From the NCBI RefSeq assembly GCF_001020985.1, contig NZ_CP011542.1:2232001-2296000 (forward strand): DNA of 64,000 nucleotides, read 5' to 3'. The DNA comes from Corynebacterium mustelae (lineage in GTDB: Bacteria; Actinomycetota; Actinomycetes; Mycobacteriales; Mycobacteriaceae). This document shows, one piece after another, positions 47,529 through 55,523 of this stretch. The notes under the pieces were generated by a model. It worked only from the letters and a program-made list of their open reading frames with translations, was not told where the DNA came from and did not search any database. Within the stretch, counting starts at the first letter, position 1, and each line of letters starts with the position of its first letter. Made by a program: the position numbers and the translations under genes.

Positions 47529-48545
47529 GTGAACTCCGCCAATATTTCCCAGTTGCACCGCAACTACCAGGCATTTCTTTCAGCACATCCCACGGCTGCA
47601 CAAGATTTCTCCGATGCCATCGAGGATGTTCTTTCCGAGTTCGGTCTCACCTATGACAGGATTAGCGTCCGCATCAAAGAATGGCGCTCGCTGCGTGCCA
47701 AAGCCAAAAAACGCCGAGCTGATAACAGTCTTGTGTACCCTAATCCGTGGTCCGATATTCACGACATCATTGGGGTACGGATCACTACCTATCACTCTGC
47801 GGAGATACCACAAATTGTTGACGCACTAAGCGCCATGTTTGAGGTGGTACGCAGCGTCGATAAAGCCGCACAGACCCGACTAACAGGTGACTTCGGCTAC
47901 GGCTCCCATCACCTCATTCTCAAAGTTGACGCCAGGGTCGAGGAACTACACGATTACATCGGGTGGGAATTTGAAGTACAGATCCGCACCGTTCTCCAGC
48001 ACGCCTGGGCGGAATTCGAACATGACATTCGGTACAAAAGAAGCGGTGACGAGCTTGCGCCTGAGGTTGATCGCGCGTTTACCCTTGCCGCCGGGTTGAT
48101 CGAATTAGCGGATCAACAATTCGATATGATCGCCGCCGTAAAAGAACCCGCCCCGGTGTCGAACGATTCCGATCTTGATGTTGAGTTCAGCGCCAAAACA
48201 CTTCCTGGGGTATTAACCGTGTTGCAGGGTAACCGTTTCCCACAATCCCGGTCGGAGCACTACCAATGGCTAGAAGAGCTCTTGCACGCCAACGGCATCA
48301 CCACAGTTGCACAATTGAAAGATCTCTTTGCAGATAAAGCCGTCGATCGTGTTCAGCGCGCACTTGGTTACCGCTTCCAGCCTGGACATGTGCGCATCAT
48401 CGACGATTTACTGTTAGATAAATACGGCCAGCAGCACATTGAGCGAACTGGAACCACCGGGAAATACTCGGCACAACGCCGTGGGCGACTGCGTAATCGG
48501 TTGGCGCAACTAAAAGCCTCCATCACCGAGGAAACTACATCTTAA
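47529..48545 (+). CDS. relS: Small alarmone synthetase, RelA/SpoT family
   Basis: Makes (p)ppGpp-type alarmones. 338 residues with a synthetase domain only, no HD hydrolase or TGS/ACT domains. It has SVRIKEWRSLRAKAKKR, the catalytic DIIGVRI region, GDFGYGSHHLIL and the EVQIRTVLQHAWAEFEHDI signature. The C-terminal third (about 210-320) is an extra helical part as in C. glutamicum RelS. GTG start at 47529. Confidence 0.9.
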   Translation: MNSANISQLHRNYQAFLSAHPTAAQDFSDAIEDVLSEFGLTYDRISVRIKEWRSLRAKAKKRRADNSLVYPNPWSDIHDIIGVRITTYHSAEIPQIVDALSAMFEVVRSVDKAAQTRLTGDFGYGSHHLILKVDARVEELHDYIGWEFEVQIRTVLQHAWAEFEHDIRYKRSGDELAPEVDRAFTLAAGLIELADQQFDMIAAVKEPAPVSNDSDLDVEFSAKTLPGVLTVLQGNRFPQSRSEHYQWLEELLHANGITTVAQLKDLFADKAVDRVQRALGYRFQPGHVRIIDDLLLDKYGQQHIERTGTTGKYSAQRRGRLRNRLAQLKASITEETTS

Positions 48546-48576
48546 ATCAACCAAAGGCTGGCCACATGTACCAGCA

Positions 48577-48972
48577 TCACCTACGATCGATCCCCTTGAG
48601 TCGGTCGATTTCGCGCCGTTCTTTCTTCGTTGGCCGACCCGCGCCGCGATCCCGGCGCGGCATCGAGTAGATGATTTCCTTATCTGGCGGCGGTGGCGAA
48701 TGATCAATGTAGCAGCTGCGAGCTAGTGATGCACCGACTCGTTTTTTGATGGTGTTTGCGACCTCGACGACGCGTAGCCTGTGATCCGCCCACACGGAGA
48801 CTGTGTCGCCGGGTACTACCTGTTGTGAAGGTTTAACGGAGTGACCATTGAGTTTCACATGACCCGCTTTGCACGCATCAGCGGCAGCTGAGCGGGTTTT
48901 TAGTAGCCGAACAGCCCAGACCCACGAGTCGATCCGGACAGGTTGCGTGTGCGCTGAAACGTCGTTGGTCAT
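48577..48972 (-). CDS. S4-domain RNA-binding protein (Hsp15-like)
   Basis: 131 residues. An S4 RNA-binding domain (RIDSWVWAVRLLKTRSAAAD, AGHVKLNGHSVKPSQQVVPG) is followed by a basic tail rich in Arg/Lys (RRDRGAGRPTKKERREIDRL). The layout matches the ribosome-associated heat-shock protein Hsp15/YrfH, which binds stalled 50S subunits with nascent chain. Small membrane-protein gene follows 17 bases downstream. Confidence 0.9.
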   Translation of the reverse strand: MTNDVSAHTQPVRIDSWVWAVRLLKTRSAAADACKAGHVKLNGHSVKPSQQVVPGDTVSVWADHRLRVVEVANTIKKRVGASLARSCYIDHSPPPPDKEIIYSMPRRDRGAGRPTKKERREIDRLKGIDRR

Positions 48973-48989
48973 GTTTGTCTTTAATCGGG

Positions 48990-49223
48990 TTAGTAGTTGT
49001 CTTTATGGTTGACAATCTGGTTGATCTTACGCCAGAAATATCCCACGCCAGCAACACCTAGTATGAGGAAAAATATGAAAACTGACAGCTGACCCGATAA
49101 CGCCCATAGCACCAAGCCTGCACCTACCGAGCCAACGCCGGTTTGGAGCGCCAGTCGGGAGTAGCGCCGAACAGCTTGCTTGCGTTGTTCGATGGGGTTA
49201 CGGGGGCGAGGTTGTAATGTCAT
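48990..49223 (-). CDS. Small membrane protein, unknown
   Basis: 77 residues with basic N-terminus (RPRNPIEQRKQAVRRYSR) and two hydrophobic segments (TGVGSVGAGLVLWALSG and VFIFFLILGVAGVGYFW). Between the YigZ and S4 genes on the same strand, 11 bases from YigZ, so co-transcribed. No family recognised. Confidence 0.7.
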   Translation of the reverse strand: MTLQPRPRNPIEQRKQAVRRYSRLALQTGVGSVGAGLVLWALSGQLSVFIFFLILGVAGVGYFWRKINQIVNHKDNY

Positions 49224-49234
49224 GGTTTCCTATT

Positions 49235-49861
49235 CTATTCCACCCATGCTATGCCGGAAGAATGCAAGTCTGGTTGTTCACCCAAAAGGGCGGCTATGAG
49301 GCCGATAAGTTCGGTTGCGGTACCTGGATCGATTGCCATTGTTATGGTGACCTTTGCGCCGTATCTAACGTCATAAATGTCGATCCCGCGGCTGCGTAGC
49401 TCCGATTCAATGCGACCTGCTGCTGCATGGCTGAATTCGCCGGTATATAGCTCCTTTCGGCTGCGGGTTACCTCCTGGACAAGCGGTAGGCACTGCGACA
49501 CTGAATCGGAATAGGCGTGCACTAATCCCCCAGCTCCTAGTTTGACGCCGCCGAAGTACCGCACGGTAACAGCGGCAATGTCTAGCATTCCGGAGCCGCG
49601 TAACACATCAAGCATGGGGGTTCCGGCGGTGCCGGAAGGTTCCCCGTCGTCGCTGGAACGTTCGACGGGGTTGGCACCATCAACATGATAAATATAGGCC
49701 GAGCAGTGGTGTCTGGCGTCTGGGTATCGGTGTTTGATGCTTGAGATGAATTCTCGCGCCTGTTTCTCCGATTCCACTCTGGTGATGAAGGTGAGGAATT
49801 TCGATCGTTTGATTTCCAATTGGTGAAAGAACTCTTCATCAGCTACAGGTCGGCGGTACAT
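49235..49861 (-). CDS. YigZ / IMPACT-family protein (UPF0029)
   Basis: 208 residues. N-terminal UPF0029 domain with the family hallmark DGEPSGTAGTPML near residue 75 and RYFGGVKLGAGGLVHAYSD, plus a smaller C-terminal domain (DUF1949-like). The eukaryotic relative IMPACT regulates a translation kinase; the bacterial role is unclear. Confidence 0.92.
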   Translation of the reverse strand: MYRRPVADEEFFHQLEIKRSKFLTFITRVESEKQAREFISSIKHRYPDARHHCSAYIYHVDGANPVERSSDDGEPSGTAGTPMLDVLRGSGMLDIAAVTVRYFGGVKLGAGGLVHAYSDSVSQCLPLVQEVTRSRKELYTGEFSHAAAGRIESELRSRGIDIYDVRYGAKVTITMAIDPGTATELIGLIAALLGEQPDLHSSGIAWVE

Positions 49862-49953
49862 AGCTTGCTAGTCTAAATCACCGCCGTGGTCTTTTTTTAA
49901 AAGGTCTCATTGCTTCCTACCGTTTTTGGGTTTCAGTAGTTAAGCTTGAGGGC

Positions 49954-51591
49954 ATGTCTATTTCGGTGGTTTACCCGCTCACTGTCGATTCTGCGCACCG
50001 GACGTTGCGGGAATTTCGGTTATGGGCACCGTATGCTGAGGCGGCGGAGTTGGTGCTAGGCGACAAAGCGTTGCCTATGGTTTCCGATGGGGAGTTTTTT
50101 GAAGTTACAGCTTCGGCCGCCCATGGAGATCGGTATGGGTTTCGGATTTTAACTTCGTCTGGTTGGTCGCAGGTACTTGCTGATCCGGAATCCCAGTGGC
50201 AGCCGGACGGGGTTTCGGGTGTAAGTGCTGTAGTGGATTCTGATTTCGACTGGGGCACAGAAGATGCGTTTCAGCCGTGTTTCGATGTCATTTACGAACT
50301 GCATGTCGGCACTTTTTCTGATACTGGCGACTTCGCTGGGGTTACGGCGGCTTTGCCCTATCTGGCCGATTTGGGGGTTACTGCCATTGAGTTGATGCCA
50401 GTACAACCGGTGAGTGGTCGGTGGAATTGGGGCTATGATGGTGTGCTTTTCCATGCGGTATCTGAGAGCTATGGTGGGCCGGTTGAGTTGAAGCGGTTAG
50501 TGAAAGCTGCTCATGCCAACGGTATTGCCGTCATTCTTGATGTGGTGTTTAACCACTTTGGAATGGAGGGGAATAATGTGGATCTCTTCGGACCATATTC
50601 TACTTCCTATACGCCATGGGGCGCTGGGGTCAACCTACGCCATCCGCAGGTGAGGCACTATGTGCTATCAGCAGCGAACCGGTGGCTGACGGAGTTTCGC
50701 GTTGATGGGTTGCGACTTGACGCGACCCATGCTTACACCGATCCGGGGATTCTTCAAGAGTTTTCACAGTTGCCTGGGGTGATAATAGCCGAGGATCTAC
50801 AAGACGATGCGCATCTGCCGGTTGATGCTCAGTGGAATGACAATCTGCATCACGCGCTGCATACTGTGGTGTCCGGAGAATCACACGCGTATTTCGCTGG
50901 TTTCGGTTCGGTTTCACGACTCGTTGCGGAATTACGGTTACATTATCCGAGCGTGGTGTACACCACCACTCACGATCAGGTAGGCAACCGACCACGAGGC
51001 GATAGACCAAGCATGTCGCTTTCTTCCGAGCAGCAGATACTAAAGATTGCCCTCATGGCGGCTCTTGACGCCTGGCTTATGTTGTTTATGGGGGAAGAAT
51101 ACGGCGCGCGCACACCATTTCCGTTCTTTTGCGACCATGAAAACCCAAGGCTACGCACAGATACGGTCCGGTTTCGCAACAAAATGTTTATTGAGCAGGG
51201 GTTAACCGAAACCCCGATCGACCCAACCTCACCGGAGGCGTTTTATCAAGCGATAGTGGATTTTCGCGGCGATCCGGTGGTTACGGAAGGCTACCGCCGT
51301 ATCCTTGCGTTACGACGCTCGCATCCGATTCATCCACAGGTAGTAGACCAAATACCGGGAACTCCCGTGGTTGTGTTGCTAGGCGACAACTACGCGCTGC
51401 TTGCGAACTGTTCCGATGAGCACACAGAACTATCCGAAACGGATCTTAATTTGCTGAGTTCTTCTACCCAGTTAGCGAATGCAACCGTTATGTTCGCCTC
51501 ACCAGCAACACACGAACCAGGACAACGAGTAGGTGATAGTACAACACTGGAACCGTGGTCGGTACTGTGGCTAGCCGTGCCTTATGTTTAG
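49954..51591 (+). CDS. treZ: Maltooligosyltrehalose trehalohydrolase
   Basis: Releases trehalose from maltooligosyltrehalose, second enzyme of the TreY-TreZ route. 545 residues: N-terminal CBM48-like domain, GH13 barrel with YELHVGTF, ILDVVFNHFG, the nucleophile Asp in VDGLRLDATHAY, Glu in VIIAEDLQDD and Asp in TTHDQVGN; the MFMGEEYG segment is typical of TreZ. The stop overlaps the convergent ilvA 3' end by four bases. treY is not adjacent. Confidence 0.94.
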   Translation: MSISVVYPLTVDSAHRTLREFRLWAPYAEAAELVLGDKALPMVSDGEFFEVTASAAHGDRYGFRILTSSGWSQVLADPESQWQPDGVSGVSAVVDSDFDWGTEDAFQPCFDVIYELHVGTFSDTGDFAGVTAALPYLADLGVTAIELMPVQPVSGRWNWGYDGVLFHAVSESYGGPVELKRLVKAAHANGIAVILDVVFNHFGMEGNNVDLFGPYSTSYTPWGAGVNLRHPQVRHYVLSAANRWLTEFRVDGLRLDATHAYTDPGILQEFSQLPGVIIAEDLQDDAHLPVDAQWNDNLHHALHTVVSGESHAYFAGFGSVSRLVAELRLHYPSVVYTTTHDQVGNRPRGDRPSMSLSSEQQILKIALMAALDAWLMLFMGEEYGARTPFPFFCDHENPRLRTDTVRFRNKMFIEQGLTETPIDPTSPEAFYQAIVDFRGDPVVTEGYRRILALRRSHPIHPQVVDQIPGTPVVVLLGDNYALLANCSDEHTELSETDLNLLSSSTQLANATVMFASPATHEPGQRVGDSTTLEPWSVLWLAVPYV

Positions 51592-52898
51592 CTCACAACA
51601 AATTCGTATTCCGGAGTGCCTGGTTTTAAGTGCTGGCAGGTGATTCTAGACGCTTCCATGCGTTCGATTAGTCCGTCGAAGTCGCTTGCCCTACCCAACT
51701 GCAACCCTACTAGTGCAGTTCCGGTTTCCCGGTTGTTACGCTTGAGATATTCAAAAAGCGTGATATCGTCATCCGGGCCCAAAATATCGGACAGGAAGCT
51801 ACGCAATTGCCCAGGCTCTTGCGGAAAATTCACGAGGAAATAATGCTTTAGCCCCCGGTGCACCAAGGAGCGCTCCACAACTTCCGCATAGCGCAGCACA
51901 TCGTTATTGCCGCCGGAAATAATGCATACCACTACTTCGCCGGGGGTGAGGTTTAATTCGTGCAGGGCGGTGGCGGATAATGCTCCAGCTGGTTCTGCAA
52001 TGATCCCCTCGTTTTGATACAGCTCAATCATTTCGGTACACACTGCGCCTTCCGAAACCACCATGGGATGAAGCCTGCCGAGGTTTGCTTCAATGATCTT
52101 GTAATTAAGATCGCCGATTCGTTTTACTGCGGCACCGTCGACAAACGGGTCGATGCTTTCCAAGGTCACCGGGCCATCAGCCGCCAACGCCGCAGCCAAG
52201 CTCGCAGCGCCTTGGGGTTCTACCCCCACCACTGCGGTTCGCGGCGCCAGCTCCGCAAGGTAGCTTAGCACCCCAGAAATCAAACCACCGCCACCAACTG
52301 GCACAACAACCGTATCCGGCGACTTCCCCAATGCGCTGAGCTGGGCAAGAATCTCAGCGGCAACCGTGCCCTGGCCGATAATGGTATCCCGATCCGCAAA
52401 CGGTTCCACCACTGTCGCGCCGGTTTCTTTGGCAAATGCGTGCGCTGCCTGAGATGCCTCATCGAAATTAGCGCCAGTGACAACCAATTCCACATTGTCG
52501 CCACCGTGGATCATGATGCGATCGCGTTTTTGCTTCGGTGTAGCAGCTGGAACGAAGATATGACCGGTGATCCCCATCGTTCGGCATGCTAACGCCACCC
52601 CCTGGGCGTGATTACCCGCAGAAGCAGCAACAATACCAGCGGCCCGTTGGGCGTCGTCAAGCTGGGAGATGGCGTTGACCGCGCCGCGGATCTTGTAGGA
52701 ACGTACGTCTTGCAGGTCTTCGCGCTTGAGATATACCTCGCACCCAGTGAGATTAGACAACCGGGGACAATATTGCAGCGGCGTTGGGGCAATGGTGGCA
52801 GAAATTCGCGCCTGCGCCAGCTGAATATCGGCAGCGTGGATCGCCTCATCGGCAAAAGAGGTAGCAGTGGCGGTCGAATGCTCTGCGGTTTTGTTCAT
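51588..52898 (-). CDS. ilvA: Threonine dehydratase (biosynthetic)
   Basis: Converts threonine to 2-oxobutanoate, first step to isoleucine; PLP enzyme. 436 residues, equal to C. glutamicum IlvA. The PLP lysine is in VRSYKIRGAV, the phosphate-binding loop is PVGGGGLISG, and a single ACT-like C-terminal domain (KHYFLVNFPQEPGQL, FEYLKRNNRETGTALVG) is where isoleucine feedback acts. ATG 52898 (MNKTAEHS) is preferred; the frame extends to 52937 without support. Confidence 0.96.
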   Translation of the reverse strand: MNKTAEHSTATATSFADEAIHAADIQLAQARISATIAPTPLQYCPRLSNLTGCEVYLKREDLQDVRSYKIRGAVNAISQLDDAQRAAGIVAASAGNHAQGVALACRTMGITGHIFVPAATPKQKRDRIMIHGGDNVELVVTGANFDEASQAAHAFAKETGATVVEPFADRDTIIGQGTVAAEILAQLSALGKSPDTVVVPVGGGGLISGVLSYLAELAPRTAVVGVEPQGAASLAAALAADGPVTLESIDPFVDGAAVKRIGDLNYKIIEANLGRLHPMVVSEGAVCTEMIELYQNEGIIAEPAGALSATALHELNLTPGEVVVCIISGGNNDVLRYAEVVERSLVHRGLKHYFLVNFPQEPGQLRSFLSDILGPDDDITLFEYLKRNNRETGTALVGLQLGRASDFDGLIERMEASRITCQHLKPGTPEYEFVVS

Positions 52899-53042
52899 AG
52901 CCTTACAGCATAGACCGTTTACACACATTGAATACAACCAGGCTCAACCAACCGCTTTTACCGCCACGCCATCTTTTGGTTCCTCAACTGCGCCACCAAG
53001 CCGAATCACCCGCTCCCTTTTGAGGTAGCTTAAGGGTTTGTA

Positions 53043-53053
53043 GCTTTTCGACG
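53043..53053 (-). repeat. CGTCGAMAAGC motif, AA form
   Basis: Non-coding, between ilvA and the small secreted-protein gene. Confidence 0.85.
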
Positions 53054-53147
53054 CCTAATTACTGTCAATAACAGTTTCGACCTGATAACCTAAGCCATTG
53101 ACTACACCTGATCGTGACATCATCCCAGTTCTATTGAGGAGATTCCC

Positions 53148-53579
53148 TTGCGCACCATCCGCACCACCGCAATTGCTATGCTCACCGCCACCGCCCTACT
53201 AACCTCCGGCCAGGCGTTTGCTCAGGAAACCACAACCGAAACCGCCGCTACCGAAACCACCATGTCAAGCACTGGTAGCAACAACGACGGTAAAACGGAG
53301 GACAATAAAGGCGACAATAAAAAAGACGACAGCAACAAAAAAGATGATAAGAGCTCTGGCTCAAGCTCCGACGATAAAAACGATAAAGGCAGCACCCCAG
53401 ATTCCAATTCTGGCTCCGTCGAAATTAACGATAAAGGTTCGCTCATTCGGTTAGGTTCAATGACCACCGACCACTTTAAAATCGCAACCGCTGTCGTGTC
53501 ACTACTAAGCGCTATTGCTGGCGCGCTCGTTGTCGTTTTCAAGTTCATTCCGGGTGCCAAAGATCTTCTGCGCCGCTAA
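53148..53579 (+). CDS. Small secreted, Asp/Lys/Ser-rich protein with C-terminal anchor
   Basis: 143 residues: signal peptide (cut after GQAFA), a low-complexity middle of Asn/Asp/Lys then Ser/Asp repeats (about 40-95), a short conserved-looking NDKGSLIRLGSMTTDHFK, one membrane helix (IATAVVSLLSAIAGALVVVF) and a basic tail (GAKDLLRR). TTG start with GAGGAG nine bases upstream. The helix and tail resemble the end of the surface protein at 1291. Function not recognised. Confidence 0.7.
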   Translation: MRTIRTTAIAMLTATALLTSGQAFAQETTTETAATETTMSSTGSNNDGKTEDNKGDNKKDDSNKKDDKSSGSSSDDKNDKGSTPDSNSGSVEINDKGSLIRLGSMTTDHFKIATAVVSLLSAIAGALVVVFKFIPGAKDLLRR

Positions 53580-53618
53580 TAATGCCCAGAAAATACTCGC
53601 AAGATTAAGTAGGTTTTC

Positions 53619-54050
53619 ATGAAACGCACCCTCATCGCTCTAGTCACCGCCACCGCAGTGACCTTCGGTACCATCACCCCGGCCACCAGCCAGGAAACCA
53701 CAGCTACTGCAACCGCAGACACTCCCACAACGACAGCCACTGAAACGGCAAAGCCAGATTCATCTTCACCGAAACCACCCGTGACCTCAACTAAATCCTC
53801 GGACACCGGCTGGTCGTCTTCCGGAAGCACTCCCCTGGATCTGCTGTTACTCGTTGGCGGAATTGGCACAGCAGTATTCACCGCGTTTCAGATCTACCGG
53901 CTGGGAATCAAAGAATTTAACCGCACCATCCACGAAGCTCTCAGCTCCGGACCAGGTGGGGCCATCTCCCAATTAATTTCCGACCGGCTATCTAGCGAAA
54001 CATCATCGCAGAACATCACCCACTTCAAGCAAACGACCGGATCTTCTTAA
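53619..54050 (+). CDS. Small secreted, Thr/Ser/Pro-rich protein with membrane helix
   Basis: 143 residues: signal peptide (cut near TPATSQ), Thr/Ala/Pro-rich mucin-like region (about 27-65), membrane helix (LDLLLLVGGIGTAVFTAFQI) and a longer cytoplasmic tail of about 50 residues (IKEFNRTIHEALSSG...). Located 39 bases after the previous gene, so probably one transcript. ATG start after a weak AAG-type site. Function not recognised. Confidence 0.7.
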   Translation: MKRTLIALVTATAVTFGTITPATSQETTATATADTPTTTATETAKPDSSSPKPPVTSTKSSDTGWSSSGSTPLDLLLLVGGIGTAVFTAFQIYRLGIKEFNRTIHEALSSGPGGAISQLISDRLSSETSSQNITHFKQTTGSS

Positions 54051-54065
54051 AAACCCCACACACCC

Positions 54066-54111
54066 AAGCCGCAGCACCCCAACCCACATCCGCGATTGGC
54101 AGCTGCGGCTT
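54066..54111. terminator. Bidirectional terminator
   Basis: AAGCCGCAGC (54066-54075) with GCTGCGGCTT (54102-54111), between two convergent genes. Confidence 0.75.
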
Positions 54112-54120
54112 TGTGCATTT

Positions 54121-55326
54121 CTATAGTTGCCGGTCACTCCGGCGCATCCCCACCGTGAAAAACCGTATTACGACATACACCACAACTGCCAGCCCAAACC
54201 CTAAACCAATGCACAAAACCGCGTCAGTTATCCCATACGCTGACCATAACACTCCGAAAATAAGATCAGTGATCGCCATAGCCATACCGATTGCTGCGCT
54301 GAAAATCGACCACTGCAAGTTTCGATGCTCATCAACAAAATTCTGATGCGCAATGATCGCAGTCTTTGTAAGGGCAAAACTAACCACCACTTCCGTCAAC
54401 ACAATCGCAACAATTGCGGTAACCGCGCCGGGATATAACCCGAAAACTATAAACCCCAATGACACCATACACAGCCCTACTACCAGCACGAGGTTTAACT
54501 GAGCATCAGATAGCTTCCAACTAGAGCACCACGCACCTAAAGCTGCACATGCCGTCATTGTGAGTAACGACAGACCATTGATTTCGATGCCAATTCCCGC
54601 GACTTCATTCAGCATTGGTTGCCAGGCAAACAAGACAATTGAAAGCAGACCAGCTGCGATCATCGATATGTACAGCGCAGAAGTCACATCCCAGGTCCAA
54701 CCCATTGCAGCGCGGCCGAGGAATCCAGCGAACCCCGATTGCGGTGCCTGCCGCTTGGATTCCGGCCATGTCAACGCCAACCACATAGCGGCTGCTATTA
54801 AAATCACCCCAGCACTACCTACCAGGTGTTCCGGTTGTACAACCTTAAGGCCAAAAAATGCTGCGGCGGCACCACAACTGCGGCCGATCCACCCCGCTAC
54901 GCTATGCCACCGAACCGCCTTGTCTCGTAATGTCACGGCTTGCGGCGGGAGGGCATTGATAACCAACGACAATGGCGCACCCGAATATAAGGCTTGGCCG
55001 ATAGACCACAACGTTAACGAGCCAAGCATCAATAACGGCATAGTTTTGACAGTGACAAAAATCACCAACGCCAATCCCCATAGCATCAAACCGTAGCAAG
55101 CGAGCTTCCGGTGCCCCCACCTGTCGCCAGCGTCCCCGCTGAAAATCTCAACGATCGTTGCTATAGCCATCATGAGGAAAAATCCGAAGCCCATTCGTTC
55201 CGGATCAAGGCCCGCATCCAGCATCAACGTCACATACACCGCGCCGAAAATGAAGTCTGCTAATCCCACGAGAAGGGCGAGGCAGGCCAAGCGAGTGACC
55301 AGAATTGATTGCTGCCGCTGCCGCAT
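54121..55326 (-). CDS. MFS transporter
   Basis: 401 residues with about 12 membrane helices. Helix 2-3 loop GDAGDRWGHRKLACYG fits the MFS motif A. Substrate unknown; no regulator next to it. ATG 55326 is chosen because AAGGAG lies five bases upstream; the frame is open to 55377 without such a site. Confidence 0.85.
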   Translation of the reverse strand: MRQRQQSILVTRLACLALLVGLADFIFGAVYVTLMLDAGLDPERMGFGFFLMMAIATIVEIFSGDAGDRWGHRKLACYGLMLWGLALVIFVTVKTMPLLMLGSLTLWSIGQALYSGAPLSLVINALPPQAVTLRDKAVRWHSVAGWIGRSCGAAAAFFGLKVVQPEHLVGSAGVILIAAAMWLALTWPESKRQAPQSGFAGFLGRAAMGWTWDVTSALYISMIAAGLLSIVLFAWQPMLNEVAGIGIEINGLSLLTMTACAALGAWCSSWKLSDAQLNLVLVVGLCMVSLGFIVFGLYPGAVTAIVAIVLTEVVVSFALTKTAIIAHQNFVDEHRNLQWSIFSAAIGMAMAITDLIFGVLWSAYGITDAVLCIGLGFGLAVVVYVVIRFFTVGMRRSDRQL

Positions 55327-55461
55327 CGGTCTCCTTAATCGTTTCGTATTCGCTATATCGTAGCTTGTCAGGATCACACTGTAGTAGCAATGATGTCACA
55401 GCTTAGCCGGTGTGCGGCTTCGCACCGGAACGAACCCGGATCTTCTTACTGGCTAAGCGAA

Positions 55462-55491
55462 AACCCGGCGGCGAACTGGCACCGCCGGGTT
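55462..55491 (-). terminator. Terminator of dnaE
   Basis: Perfect 10-bp stem AACCCGGCGG (55462-55471) / CCGCCGGGTT (55482-55491), 33 bases past the dnaE stop; weak T-tract. Confidence 0.75.
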
Positions 55492-55493
55492 AA

Positions 55494-55504
55494 CGTCGAC
55501 AAGC
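55494..55504 (+). repeat. CGTCGAMAAGC motif, CA form
   Basis: Non-coding, 2 bases from the dnaE terminator stem, between it and the dnaE stop. Confidence 0.85.
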
Positions 55505-55523
55505 AGAATCATGGGTGAATGTA

